DNA from: Numida meleagris
Lineage: Eukaryota > Chordata > Aves > Galliformes > Numididae
Assembly (NCBI RefSeq): GCF_002078875.1
Contig: NC_034415.1
Location: forward strand, 18,381,975-18,445,974
Direction: 5' to 3'
DNA length: 64,000 bases
The notes beneath the pieces are model-generated. The model saw nothing but the letters and a program-made list of their open reading frames with translations, did no database searches and was not told the DNA's origin. Position 1 is the stretch's first letter. Each line of letters starts with the position of its first letter. The translations under genes and the position numbers were made by a program. Shown one piece after another: positions 27,184-38,607 of this stretch.

Positions 27184-27487
27184 ATTACAGAACAGTTGAG
27201 GTGGACAGAGACCTCTGAAGATTTGCTCAAAGCAGGGTCAGCTGAGCAGGTTCCTCAGGGAGAGGATGCTGTCTTATGTTTGAACAGAATTTCCTGTACT
27301 GAAGTTTGTGCCCATTGTCTCTTGTCCTGTCACTAGGTACTGCCAAGAGTAGTTTGGCTCCATTGTCTTTATTTCCTCCCATCAGATATGTAATACACAC
27401 AGGTAAAATCCCCCTGAGCCATCTCTTCTTCAGGCTCAATGTTCCTAGCTCTTTCAGCTTCTCCTCATCCAGGATGCCCCATCAGTC
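27184..27487 (-). mobile_element. CR1 LINE 3' fragment, old
   Basis: Read on the plus strand it begins with the reverse complement of a CR1 3' UTR (the GAGGTGGACAGAGACCTCTG and CAAAGCAGGGTCAGC blocks) and continues into DNA that on the minus strand encodes the end of CR1 ORF2. A minus-strand reading over 27227-27439 keeps the C-terminal landmarks KKRWLRGILP, DRTRDNGHKLQ and FCSNIRQHPLPEE in diverged form. The terminal 8-bp repeats are eroded and about 20 bases of the UTR core are missing near 27225. It is 5'-truncated at about 27487, as is usual for CR1. Divergence suggests an old insertion. Confidence 0.85.
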
Positions 27488-30400
27488 TACTTCCTGGCCA
27501 TTTACTGATATTTATTAAAGCAAGAGGTCTATGTTACCAAATTAGATACCAGTTAAGATTACATCCCAGACAATTTATGCCTTTCTCTGAGGAGAATGAG
27601 GCATCCATACAGCTTCTTTAGGTTGCAGAGGATGGAATTTTTGCATTAGAATGGCGAATCTTTTTCTCCTAACGATTTCCATGTAAATGCTGTTCTCAGA
27701 AAACTATGATCTGTACTTTGATAAGTGAATTCAGTCATGCTTCCCCTGGAGTGGAGAGGCACAAATTAAGTAATATTTTTACCAGTGCCTTATTTGATTA
27801 TACTTTAAATGTAAGAAAAAGCATTTTTTTCCCAAACAGTAGAAGAATGAAGAGCTGGATCACTGAGTTAGCATGAAGGGGTAAAACAAGCTTCAGCTGA
27901 CAAAAGAGTTGGTTTGCAGTGTCCCAATTCAAATCATATAGTGATGCCAATAATGACCTGTCACAACACATATCTTCAGAGTAATTTCCCTCTATACTCA
28001 TCCAAACATCAAGAACCAAACACGGAAAGGGAAGACATGAACACAGCAGTAGATGGCAGAATCACTTATACAACCCAGGCTTTCTGACCCTCTGTCTTCC
28101 TGCTGAACACTGTCCTCTTCTAGGCATTCTTTGAATTATTTTTTCATAAATAATGTTTGTTAGATGCTTACTGAATACTCAATTGTGTTTTCATAGCTAC
28201 TGGACTGCAGTAAGGAATATTCTTTCTCCCAGGCAAGGCTGATAAAGAATGCAAAAAGGCAGTGCCTCTCAATTCTCTGTCACTGTTGGCTTTCTGAGCG
28301 TGAGCTGACACACACCACGGACTTTGAAGATATAATGATTGAATCTGTGCAGAGTGGAGGGAAAAGATGTTGGAATTCTATAATCTATCATTGTCCTTAG
28401 CACTGGCTAATACAGGACATTAAAATTCACCACGTGTGAGAACTCATGGTTAAATGTGTTAGTTATTTTATAAAATGTGTTTTATGAGGTTCTGTTTATA
28501 CAAAATAGCATTGGACATAGAACAACGTATCTGTGCAGTATCGCTATATAGTGTGAAGTAGAATTGATGCACTGTGACAGAGAAGGCGAAAAGAATGCCA
28601 AAGGATAAATTTCTCACTAAATTGACTAATACGACAGCAAAAGCTACAGGAAAAAGAAATGGAAACATTGTTTATGATAGGTATTTTCTATATATTCAAA
28701 TATGCTGCCATTTTTGTACTCAGTAAGTCTAACACAGGGAATATTTGCAAAAACATTTGCTTCTCCCATCCTTCATCTCAGTATTTTCCATAGATATTTT
28801 CTTTTCCTCCATACATTTAGTAATTTTAATTATTTCCATTATCATGTACTCTACTAAGAGTTTAGTTTCAGTAGATTAGATTGAATCTAGTTTTCTTTCA
28901 TTATTTTCTATTTGTTCCACTTATTGCAAATTGTTCTCTTTCATTGTTATTATTTTCCATTAAGCTCTTTGAATTCTATGGATCCTTTCCTATAGAAAAA
29001 TCCTAAGTGCATCCTATCCAGCAATGCACATATATCATCTATGTCTGTTTTCACCAGTTATTTTATGCCTTTAGTTTTCACTGGGGGAAAAAAAATAAAA
29101 AAATAAAAATACACAAACCAACACAACCCAAATGACAACATGGTTTAATTCCTCTATTCTATAAACTAAAAACTAGTTGCTATTTTCCCTAAACATCACT
29201 TGGGGGAGAGGGGGGAAGGTGACATGCAGCTGCCTACGTGCCTTGTGCAACTGTTCCACTATATATATATATATTTTTTTTTTCTCCTTTGGTACAAAAT
29301 GAATTTTTAAATGAATTTGTGTGTGCCTCATCTGGTTCCCTTAGCAGGTAAATACAGTCATGAGGCTCAGGCTTTTGGACCCCAATCTAAAAGGTAATAG
29401 AAGTCCCTCAAGGAAAGTAGTTTCACTTCCGACCCCACCACATGACATGTCCAACAATGTAGAAACAGACAGAGACCTTCTGTTTTTCTCCAAGCATGTG
29501 AGATATCTGTGGCTGTCATCTTCCATCAGGTGATTGTTTTCTGAGTCCTGCTACAAAATGATTATGTATATACAGCTTCCTCTATCTGCTGTTGAAATAG
29601 TGGGCTTTTGTACACCTGCTGCCTACCTGCAAGTCTCTATCTCAAGAAACAGATTTCCAGAGTTTGATGTCTTCCCTTGAACTAGTGCAAGATGAGGATC
29701 CTGACAGCCCACCTGAGTCATAAATACAGCTGCAACTCAAGACCTCTTCAAGCAGGAGTCTCTCCTGGCCAGCCTATGTTCACACGAGAGTTGGTCCATG
29801 AATCAGAAATGTATAAACAAATGACTCCACTAACTATTGCAGCTTACTTTCCAATCTAATGAAATAGATCCTGCCAGGATTTTTTTTCTTAGCATAACTG
29901 ATTTTTTCAGTCTGTTTATCACAAGCTTTGCATCTACTATTTAAAACAGAATTTAAAATACAAAGATTATTATCTTCTAAAATGCATTCTATAAAGATGG
30001 ATCCAGAGAGGCACTGGTGATATGAGAATGCTGCTTATTCTCATTTGCCAAACACTGAAAGTTTCTACAAAGTTGCCATACCTGTCATGAGTTTCTGGAA
30101 TGCCACACAATAATTTAATATTTGTAGCAACAAATAAGAGGAAAGGATGCAGTGTATGTACATTTAGTAAAAAATTCCTCAGAAGTAACAGATTTAAGTG
30201 ATTAAAGAATTTGAAAAAGTACAGTAGGAATTCATAGCTTTATCCTGCTTCAGAGCAGAGATAGCATTGACTGACTGTGGTAAGCATAGCACAAGTCATC
30301 TCAGCAGATAACTATTAATGGTGGCATTCATTATTTATCTAGTATGGGACAGTCAACAAATTATGAATGGAAACTAAATGTAATAAAATGGAAGAGAGCA

Positions 30401-30686
30401 AATTTAAGAGCAGAGTGGCATTTCTATGCAGATATTGCTAATGGTTTAATGCGAGATCATTCAAGCAAAAAGTACTAGGTGTGCCAGTAATGATTCAGCT
30501 CTCACCTGTTCATATCACTCTGCAAAATGAGTTCATTTGAAGCAGAAAACAGACAAATGCCAAAACATCCTTGCAAATAACCAGTATATCTTGATTATAC
30601 TGTTGGCTCAAAGCACATTCAATCATACATCAGCATTTTGGTAATGCATATGTAGTGTAAATACATGATTTTATACCAGTTTGAAG
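27488..30686. other. Non-coding unique sequence between CR1 copies
   Basis: AT-rich DNA with no supportable gene. It includes an A-rich patch at about 29085-29110, an (AT)n plus poly-T tract at 29260-29283, and otherwise nothing I can name. Confidence 0.7.
29260..29283. repeat. (AT)n followed by poly-T
   Basis: About seven AT dinucleotides running into ten T. Confidence 0.9.
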
Positions 30687-30799
30687 TATCACAGAATGAC
30701 TTAGGTTGAAAGGGACCATAAAAATCATCTAGTTCCAACCCCCTCCACTATGGACAGGGTTGCCAGTCTCTAGATAAGGCTGCCCAGGGTCCTATCTAA

Positions 30800-31256
30800 T
30801 CTGACCTTGAACATCTTCCAGGTATGGAGCATCCACAGCCTCTCTGGGCAATGAGATCTTATCAGAGCCTTCTCTTCTCCAAACTAAATAAGCCCAAATC
30901 CCTCAAAACTTCCTTCACAAGAGAGATGCTCCAGCCCTCTGATCATCTTTGTGATTGTTCTCTGAAGCCACTCCAACAACTCCATGTCTCTTTTGTGCGG
31001 AGGCCCCAGGCCTGGATGCTTTACTTCAGATGGGGCCTCATAAGGGCAGAGTAGAGGGGGAAAATCCCCTCCCTCTCCCTCCTAGCAACCCCTCTTTTGA
31101 TTCAGCCCAGGATACTGTTAGCCTTCTGGGCTTCATGAGCAAATTGCTGGCTCATGTCTAGCTTTTCATCCACCGGGGCCCGCATAGCCTTCTCATCAGG
31201 GCTGCTCCCAACAAGTTCTTCTCCAGCCTGTACACATATTTGGGATTGCCTCAACC
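30800..31256 (-). pseudogene. CR1 ORF2 C-terminal reverse-transcriptase remnant
   Basis: The minus-strand reading carries the landmarks [29 protein letters not shown] and ERRLRG-type sequence in broken frames. The same landmarks occur intact in the copy at 63089-64000, which makes the assignment firm. Frameshifts and stops show that it is dead. The 5' end is the deletion junction rather than a normal 5' truncation. Confidence 0.8.
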
Positions 31257-31274
31257 TTTTTGAAACCTGCTCAT

Positions 31275-31625
31275 ATCTTTTATTGGACTGGTCCCTGATT
31301 TTAACTTACAAGCTCTCAACCCGAACATGGCTGTTTCTCAGCTGCAGCTCTTCACAGTCGATCCACTTCTTAATGTAGAAGACAACTCCCCCTTCCCTCT
31401 TGAACTGTCTATCCCTTCTAAAAATCTTGTAGTCTTCAGTCATACTAATCCAGTTGAGTAATCTGTCCCACCACGTTTTTGCAATAGTAGTTAGATCATA
31501 GTTCTCTAATTACACCATGGTTTCCATCTCATCCTGCTTATTTCTCATGTTGCATGCATTGGTGTAGAGGCATTTCATGTTATGTTCTTGGAGGAGCCCT
31601 CCCAAATTCCTCTGAGACAAATCTG
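31275..31625 (-). pseudogene. CR1 ORF2 endonuclease (APE-type) remnant
   Basis: The minus-strand translation starts with a CLYTNA-type motif (about 31550-31570). It is followed by NKQDEME, a stop in place of an expected sense codon (31504-31515), LENYDL, a TWWD motif (31464-31475), RRDRQ (31406-31419), GGVVFYIK and RVESL. These are the N-terminal landmarks of the CR1 apurinic-endonuclease domain, which nicks the target DNA for reverse transcription. At least two in-frame stops are present. EN-containing CR1 pieces are uncommon because most copies are 5'-truncated. Confidence 0.8.
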
Positions 31626-33104
31626 AGTTCTTCCTATACTGTTTCCTAAAGTATCTTGCCATTATATTGATATTCTGTAGTTAATGTTAGAGAGAAGCTC
31701 TAAAGTTTGGAGACAGCATTCTTTAAAATATAATACTGTGCTAGTTCAAAAGTACTACTGATATCTTTTTCTGATCCTATGCTTCCTCCTTGAAGGCCTG
31801 CTGTTAATGTTTCATCGTCTTTTTCACCATCAGTATCTATGGTTTTAAAATCTGGGTGTTCAAGTGTATAGTATCTAACATCAAAATTCATTCTAATTGC
31901 AATATCGTAATCATAATATAGCAAGAACTGGCAAGTTTGCACTAGTCAGATCAGGTCACCGTTATATAGCTGTAAGTAAAACTGTCTCGCAAATTTGCAT
32001 CACTTCTTGCAGAAATTATTTCTATGTTAACAGCAGCTTGCACACCACAGAAACCAACCAGAACATGTTTGCTCTACGAAGTATGTTACTGTACTACAAT
32101 AAAGTGTGCTGTTAGGGAGAAGTAGATGGATCTGTATTGTTTGAAGGACCAGACATAAAAATTAACCTGCAAATTTTCTGAGTCAAAAAAGCTTGTGATG
32201 GGCTAATTTACAAATGTGAGTTTCTGACAAGATGTATAATTTATGTCCCATAAACTGTGCCACTTGGCAAGAAGAGAGATAGATTAGAAAGAGTAGGAGG
32301 GAATGTTCAAGTTTCCATGTCTCTTTAAAGGAGAGGAAAGGGCAATATAACTTTGAGAGTGTGCTAAGAGGGTTAATTCAGGAGAAGTTTTGCAATTTAT
32401 TCCCCTCCTCAGTAATGTTGGACCTTAGGGCTTAATGTAATGGAATGTGATTTAGAGTTCTGAATGTGCTAATTTTGTAATTCAGGTGTCCTGTGGAGAG
32501 GCTGTGTTCATGCCAGCTGTCTGGGGAATTAAATGCAGCTGATTTGTGTTGGGGAAAATGTGTGGTTTGCTTCAGGCCAAAACTGTTGTAAAACTCAAAC
32601 CAATGTATTTTTCTCTCTCTTTAATTTAAAGTATGGGATACAGGTGGGCCTGAGGGGAATTACCAAGGGCTTCATATACTTCCTGGTGTTATGTATAGAA
32701 AATTCTCAGACTGTTAAAATGCACATGATAACAGAACGAACTAGTTTTATTTATAACACTGCAGTTCTATTTTCCCTTGGTTTTGCCCTGCTTTGGAGGT
32801 ACTATCTTCATCAAACACTAATTATAGTAGGATTTTGACTCTCATGCTCTCTGCGAGAGCAAGGCAATGTCAATCCGGTACCTAATGTCACAAGAAACCC
32901 TGGTTAAGTATTCATTTGATTTTCTTCTGCAAGAGAGATCTGGGCTGGAGAAATGGTTTCCATGATATTCTTGAGTCAAACTGAAGGTTTGTTGATATTG
33001 CTGTGAAATCATGAGCTAAGAGCATCTGTCTGCTCTAGGGAGTGATGTGTTTGAGCATTAGCTTAGCAAAGAAAGCAGAGTTTGCCAGGTGAAGAGCACA
33101 GCAC

Positions 33105-33122
33105 TCATTTATTTATTTATTT
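33105..33122. repeat. (ATTT)n short tetranucleotide repeat
   Basis: About four copies of ATTT. Confidence 0.8.
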
Positions 33123-33176
33123 CAGCTCATATCCTCAGGATATTATGAAATGTGGTCCTGAGAAATAAAGGACCAT

Positions 33177-33257
33177 GTCATCAGCTTATGTAGATCAGAA
33201 TTGCTCCATTTGCTTCAGTGAAACTATGCTGATTTTTGCCAGGAGAAGAGCTGGACC
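33177..33257. repeat. Ancient palindromic repeat
   Basis: The left half (ATCAGCTTATGTAGATCAG, then ATTGCTCCATTTGCTTC) and right half (GTGAAACTATGCTGATTT, then GCCAGGAGAAGAGCTGG) form an imperfect inverted repeat centred on GCTTCAGTG. The layout, a CAGCT arm, a GATCAG/CAGCAT block, a GCTCCATT centre and then the mirror image, is that of an old palindromic element I recognise from bird and reptile DNA. A sister copy lies at 60965. Confidence 0.5.
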
Positions 33258-35387
33258 ACTGTTCCTTAGGCTATAAAAATGCTTGTCGCTTTACAAATGA
33301 CTCTGCATCTAAATGACACTATCACACCATAACACCTGATCTGAGAGGTGGAATCAGTTACTTTTATTGAAATCAAAACAATTATATTTCTGTCTTCATT
33401 GGCTTTCTTCAGCTTCCTTGGGAAAATGTTTTATGAAAGAAGGAAAGCAAAGTTCTCCTTGTATACATTCTTGTAAGATTACTGCCTTTTTGAAATATGG
33501 TGAAGGCCTCTTAAATTGAAGTGCTGGTGAGCAGCAAATGGAAGGTGCCTGGTTTGTTTTCCTTCTTTGTCCATCTACTACATGCTTATAGAAGTATGTG
33601 TAGGCAATTTATTTCAGGTTTCTTAATATTTAAAACAAAATGCTGGGAGAGCAGAAAGCACAAAGATGTTAATAGCACAGCAGAGTGAATAAAAGCAGTC
33701 ACTAAAAATAGCTTAAAATATGACAATTCAGCCATTCAATATATTATGTATGTCCCTTGGGCATATTTTATGACCCATGTGTAGCAATATTCTTTCTTTG
33801 TTGATTTTGCTGGAGGTGAAAATCCAAAGGAAGCGCAATATGGAAGTGATGTATGTGCTTCAAAGTAATATATTAAAATGAATTTCTGTTATACACAGAA
33901 TAGATATAAAATCAATTTATTCTGTTTAAGCATTCCCTAAATTTCTTTCTTCATGAAACCATTTTGATCACATCAGTATGCATGTGGTCTTAGAATGCGG
34001 AAAGTTGCCAATACTCCACTAATATCTGACAGATAAAATTTCTAAAAGAGCAATGCCTGACAATGATACAAACAGCTCTTTCATAGTAGGTAGAATAGAG
34101 GATGAAGTTTGCCCTTATGGAAGGGCAGATGAAAATGGAAATCAAAAATAATTAAAATTGAAAAATGATCACTCTCTGACTCACGCATAGTTCAAAGATT
34201 TGCATGCCAACATATTTAGTCCCTCCCTTTATTTTTATTCCAAGTTCAAGAAACTTGTGATAATTTACCCACTTTCTTCTATACTGCCCATGACTGGGGA
34301 TCCTCCTAATAGAGTAAACTGGATGTTGTTCTCTTGTTGCCACCTTCTAGACAAATTATCCAGTCAACAGATAAAACAGGTAGCTGATGCAGCATTGATC
34401 ATTCTCCAGGCACTTCTTGCACAGCCTGGAGCTGTACCCTTTTCTTTTTTGCTGAAATATTTTTTCTTCCAGAGTTGTAAATTCAACCCAAATGTTTGAC
34501 AAACTCATTTTCTGTGTTTGGATGAAAGAAGAATTCTAACAATGCTGTATCATTTCATTTTGGCTTTGAAAATAAAGTATCAGTGTGCTTTTTCTTTATT
34601 AAAAAAGAAAATTCTGAATGATAACTGCCATTTCAATAGAAACAAAATGTTTTCTTCATCCTCTAACAATTTAACTTTTTTACTCATACATATGTATTTG
34701 GCTAATGAAATTAAGACTTCGAATTTTGTTGTTGTTGTCAATAACAAAAAGGAGATCTCTTCAAAGTGTGACCATGAGCATAACCAAAATTTCTTCACAT
34801 CCCACATTTGCAATGAACACTTTTTCTGCTTCAAAAGTATCATTGAAGCACTTTCTCAGAAGTGAGATGACTATCAATCAACCACTAGTGGATAAGAGTT
34901 TATCTATGTGATTACCAGAAAAGTAATCTGAATTATCCATTAAAATAGTGGAGCTCAATTACTTGCATTGCGGACACTTGTATTTAAAGCTAATGTGGTA
35001 TTAATTTGATTTGATTTCCTTCACGATATGATAACACATTTTTATGCCGCTTCCTACTGTAATTCTGTCGAGCCTTCTAAATGGGCATAGAAATATGTTC
35101 CATGAAGTGGTACTGGTTGTTCAATGAGCACAATTTCAGTATTTGTTTATTGTTAAATTAAAGTGATAGGAAACTATTTGGGATAATAAGCTCTCGAATG
35201 GGAATTGTAATGTAATATGTGAGATTGAGGTCTTGACCGTTTTGCATAAAAGTAAGTGGGTCTGGATTGTATCTTCTAACTGCTGTGGCTGTTACCACTG
35301 GAGAATAATCTTCCCACCTGTTTACATTTAGTGGGCTGTTTCTGAGTCCCACACCAGGGACAGCTTTATTTCAGTTTGTAATTATCC

Positions 35388-35414
35388 ATTCTTCTTCTTC
35401 TTTTTTTTTTTTTT
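35388..35414. repeat. (TTC)n and poly-T tract
   Basis: Four TTC units followed by about 14 T. Confidence 0.85.
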
Positions 35415-36124
35415 AATGAAGTATGTAATGTTTGTAAGACATTCTGGTGTCCTCAGAACAAAATAGCTACAAAAGTGCTATCTTCTTCCAAGAAGGACAG
35501 AGGGTGTCATGACAAAACAGTCTGGTAACAGAAAAGATTTCAGTTTCTGACATGTGAGTTCATCAGCATATAATTGTGTTATATGCTTCAAATGCAAATT
35601 AGATCATAGTCTTAATTCAAGCCTTTCTATAAGAACTACCACATTTTGCCTTGAGCCAGAAATTTACTGCTACTACTATTGGTTATGCCCATAGATTATT
35701 AATATTTGGCATCAAGCTTCATTTTATTCACTGACAGTAGCAGAGATAAACCTTGTTTGATCCCTTGCTTTTTCTTTGAGTAAATTAATTCCAAATGATG
35801 CAGCTGGATTGAAGAACTGAGAATGTAAATTTATCTTCTCTGTTGGGTGAAAGGGGATGCATATTTATAACACAAATAGCAAAACAATCTACATCCTGGC
35901 TTTCCATATTTTATTACTTGCTGCAAGTACTTCATGCTCTCAGCAACAGCATTTTCAAAGTTTTTTATTTATTTTACTGTCATATACTAGATTTAATACT
36001 CCAGTCACAGAATTGATAAAGGGATATTTTCTGCTTTTAAGGTGAATTTCATAATTATCTTGAATTGTACCATAAACAGGTGAAAAAAAATGTGCATTTT
36101 TTCCCATTGTTTCTCTGTTCTTCC

Positions 36125-36145
36125 TGACATGTCCAAAACATGTCC
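36125..36145 (+). promoter_or_regulatory. Candidate p53-family response element
   Basis: Two decamers, TGACATGTCC (36125-36134) and AAACATGTCC (36136-36145), are separated by one base. Against RRRCWWGYYY the second half matches at every position and the first misses only at its first base; both invariant C and G bases are present in each half. p53, p63 and p73 bind such sites. Nothing in the sequence shows occupancy or a target gene. Confidence 0.45.
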
Positions 36146-36531
36146 AGGTTCTTCAAGTGTAGTTCATGTACTGTTTGCTTTGTACATCAGTTATTGAAAC
36201 TGATCTCCTTTCTCAATCTCCTCGAGAGCCTCAAGTGAAAATACAACAATAAAAATCAGGTGGTAATATAAATATCACCTCATTTGGCCTAGAATATGAA
36301 AGTTTATTTGTTCAAGACTTATAAAACATCCCTCGCCTAAACACTTTTTCTTCTTGTAAACTGCATAAATTTCTTTACGGTTATCCTAATAGGCTCTTCT
36401 AGTCATTACCTTCTTCAATACCAGAGTGACAGCACCATTTATTCATTATATGAAGATAGAACAGAGTATAAATAATACCTACCATATTCGTCTGTATATG
36501 CTTCTCTTTCATGAATGTTCTTTCATGCATC

Positions 36532-36550
36532 CCCTAATCCCTGATTAGGG
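36532..36550. promoter_or_regulatory. Inverted TAATC pair (OTX/PITX-type sites)
   Basis: CCCTAATC, a three-base spacer CCT, then GATTAGGG: perfect 8-bp arms. TAATCC is the preferred core of K50 homeodomain proteins such as OTX, CRX and PITX. A functional role is inference only. Confidence 0.3.
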
Positions 36551-37562
36551 CTTCTTGGTTGCGACCCCCCTGGAAATGTGCCCAGAGAGGAAAAACTGGG
36601 AAACAACTGTCCTCCATATGAGGTGGAAATTTGTCAAGAACTCAGAAACTCCCTTTCTTCTGAGGTCCATCTAGATTCATGTGTTCTTCCCTACAACTCC
36701 CACATTCAATGTAGGACTAGCCATAAATAGCAGAAGGCAAAGTTCCCCACCACAACTGGACAGAAATACCTTTATCTCCTGGGGCATGACCGTTCTGCAC
36801 AGATCTCCTACCCATAGCTGATGGCAAGTATAGCTAGTAGAGGACATAATTCCTATAAGTTCATTTGCCTGGAAACAGAAGAAAAACTTCATCCTGGTTT
36901 GTTCTGGAAGTTGGTAATGGGACTGTGTTTACCACCAGCTCCCTAAGCAGACTCCTTTTGCTTTTGTCCTAAATTCAGCAAATGCAATGTTCTGTCCTGT
37001 ACTGACATACCAGCAGTCAATACTAGTAATGAGTTTAGGGACATAGTTGTTACTATTGATTAGAATATTTTCTGCCCCCTTTCCTCTCCCAGCAGCATCA
37101 TGGGAGAAACATAGGGTTATTTAGAGGCCTTTTGACACTGTGTTTCTACAAAACATTCAGGCATTTTGAACAGTTGACCCCAATCATCCTTTTTTTTCTG
37201 CATACGGAGGCTGTTTTGGCCAGAACTGCAAAACACTTTAGAAGTCTATAAAATCAATAGGACATTAAAGTGACGTGTTTCCAAGGTGTCTTTTTATTAC
37301 TTTGCTGTGTCAACCATGGCCATGCCCACTGCATTATGTAACTGCTGAGCCTATCTGCCTTGATGATGATGTTTTTTTAAAAAGCATTTTGGATTTAGAA
37401 TAACCACAATCTGCTACAAGACAAATGTTGATGAAAAGAAGATGCCAGCAACAGAAAATGTAACAGAGCTGGAATTTCTAACAGCAAAGCTGTTTACGAC
37501 AACGTTATTCACACTTTGAAATGCAATCTCCCTTGGATAGAACTGCCTTCTGATATGCAATA

Positions 37563-37632
37563 TGGGCTTGATCCAAAGCCCATTTAAGTTAGTGGACTGA
37601 TTCCCAATGACTTTAATGGGCTTTGAATTACA
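37563..37632. repeat. Palindromic repeat with 32-nt arms
   Basis: GGGCTTGATCCAAAGCCCATT on the left pairs with AATGGGCTTTGAATTACACCC on the right (allowing a few mismatches), around a centre containing TGACTTTAATGGG. Both halves match the TGATCCAAAGCCCATTGA-type arm of an old palindromic repeat widespread in amniotes. The arms still pair well enough to form a hairpin in RNA or single-stranded DNA. Confidence 0.55.
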
Positions 37633-38210
37633 CCCTAATTGCACTGATGTTCCCTTTACTAAAGATCTTAGTTATAATGAAGTTCACCAATGCTCTGTTT
37701 GTTTTTTCCTCAGTTCCAGGTGCTAATATTTTCTCTCTTTCTACTCAGTGAAGTCTCAATTATTAGGGAGGAGAAGAAAAATCCTAAATCTTTCACCAAC
37801 TGCAGTGATCTGCTGCACATAGACCTCTAATGCTCAGTGCTGAGTCACAGCAAGCATGATGATGATCATCATATAAAGGCAGCTAATAAAAGCAAAAGCG
37901 CAGTGGCATTTCAAGCCTGATTTGACAATAAATGTCTCCATGCATGAATGGCCCACTCTAGTGAGAGAACGAATAATACCTATGAAATAGGAAACTACGG
38001 AATATCAAATGGGACCAAAGTTCAGTGGGAGGAAAGGTCTTGAATCAGTGAGGGAATTTTTCTTTTGCTGTAAAACCATAAAGAAAACAACTCTCAGTTC
38101 ATAGGAATATTGGCAGTTTCTAGAACTTTTCTCTTAAAAGCATAAACAGCAAAAAACCTGACCTGGGACATGGTACTGGATTTCCAGGTGCTGGAGAAAA
38201 GAGCATTTCA

Positions 38211-38221
38211 CCAGCAGGTGG
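38211..38221 (+). promoter_or_regulatory. CTCF-like core motif
   Basis: CCAGCAGGTGG matches the CTCF core CCASCAGRKGG at all 11 positions, but the flanking bases (GC after the core, TGG before it) do not match the extended motif. It also contains an E-box (CAGGTG). Treat it as a weak candidate. Confidence 0.25.
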
Positions 38222-38569
38222 TTCCCCTGCAATGTGACTATATATCCATTTACTGTGAGCAAAAGGTAGAAAGAATGCCTCCTTACTGTGATTCAAGGGA
38301 GGATTTCTGAACTTTTACATCACTGAATTCTCACTTCATCTGATGAACAAAAATCAGTCTCCCGCTAGTCCCTGGCTGCTTTGGCTCCTTTAGGAAGATA
38401 GGATAGTCCTGTGACAGCTATTTGCTAACTAAGCATATTGACAAAAGCTGTCTATAAATTAATTAGCTGCTTAAGCAAATTAAGCAGATGGGAAATGAGG
38501 AATCAGTTTTGAGAGATAGATGGACAATTGGATGCAAACACACACCAATATACCCTTTTCCTCTACAAT

Positions 38570-38607
38570 CTCTCTCTCTCTACAGTCTTTTTTTTTTTTT
38601 TTTTTTT
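38570..38607. repeat. (TC)n then poly-T
   Basis: Six TC/CT dinucleotides, a short break, then about 20 T. Confidence 0.9.

Larger units (their letters stand above)
30687..31640 (-). mobile_element. CR1 LINE, internally deleted
   Basis: On the minus strand the element runs from an endonuclease segment (about 31625 to 31275) straight into the C-terminal reverse-transcriptase region and 3' UTR (about 31255 to 30687). The 3' UTR is clear: on the plus strand TATCACAGAATGAC, GGTTGAAAGGGACC and ATCATCTAGTTCCAACC follow each other. The core of the reverse transcriptase, including the catalytic ADD motif, is missing, so roughly 1.5-2 kb of a standard CR1 ORF2 has been lost at a junction near 31255-31275. 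Stop codons interrupt both parts. The left end still resembles the family 3' end but its terminal ATTCTATG repeats are decayed. Confidence 0.85.

Noticed and set aside
34518..34865. 115-codon plus-strand open frame
   Set aside because: It is K/N/S/F-rich translation of AT-rich DNA, with an equally long frame on the opposite strand and no domain.
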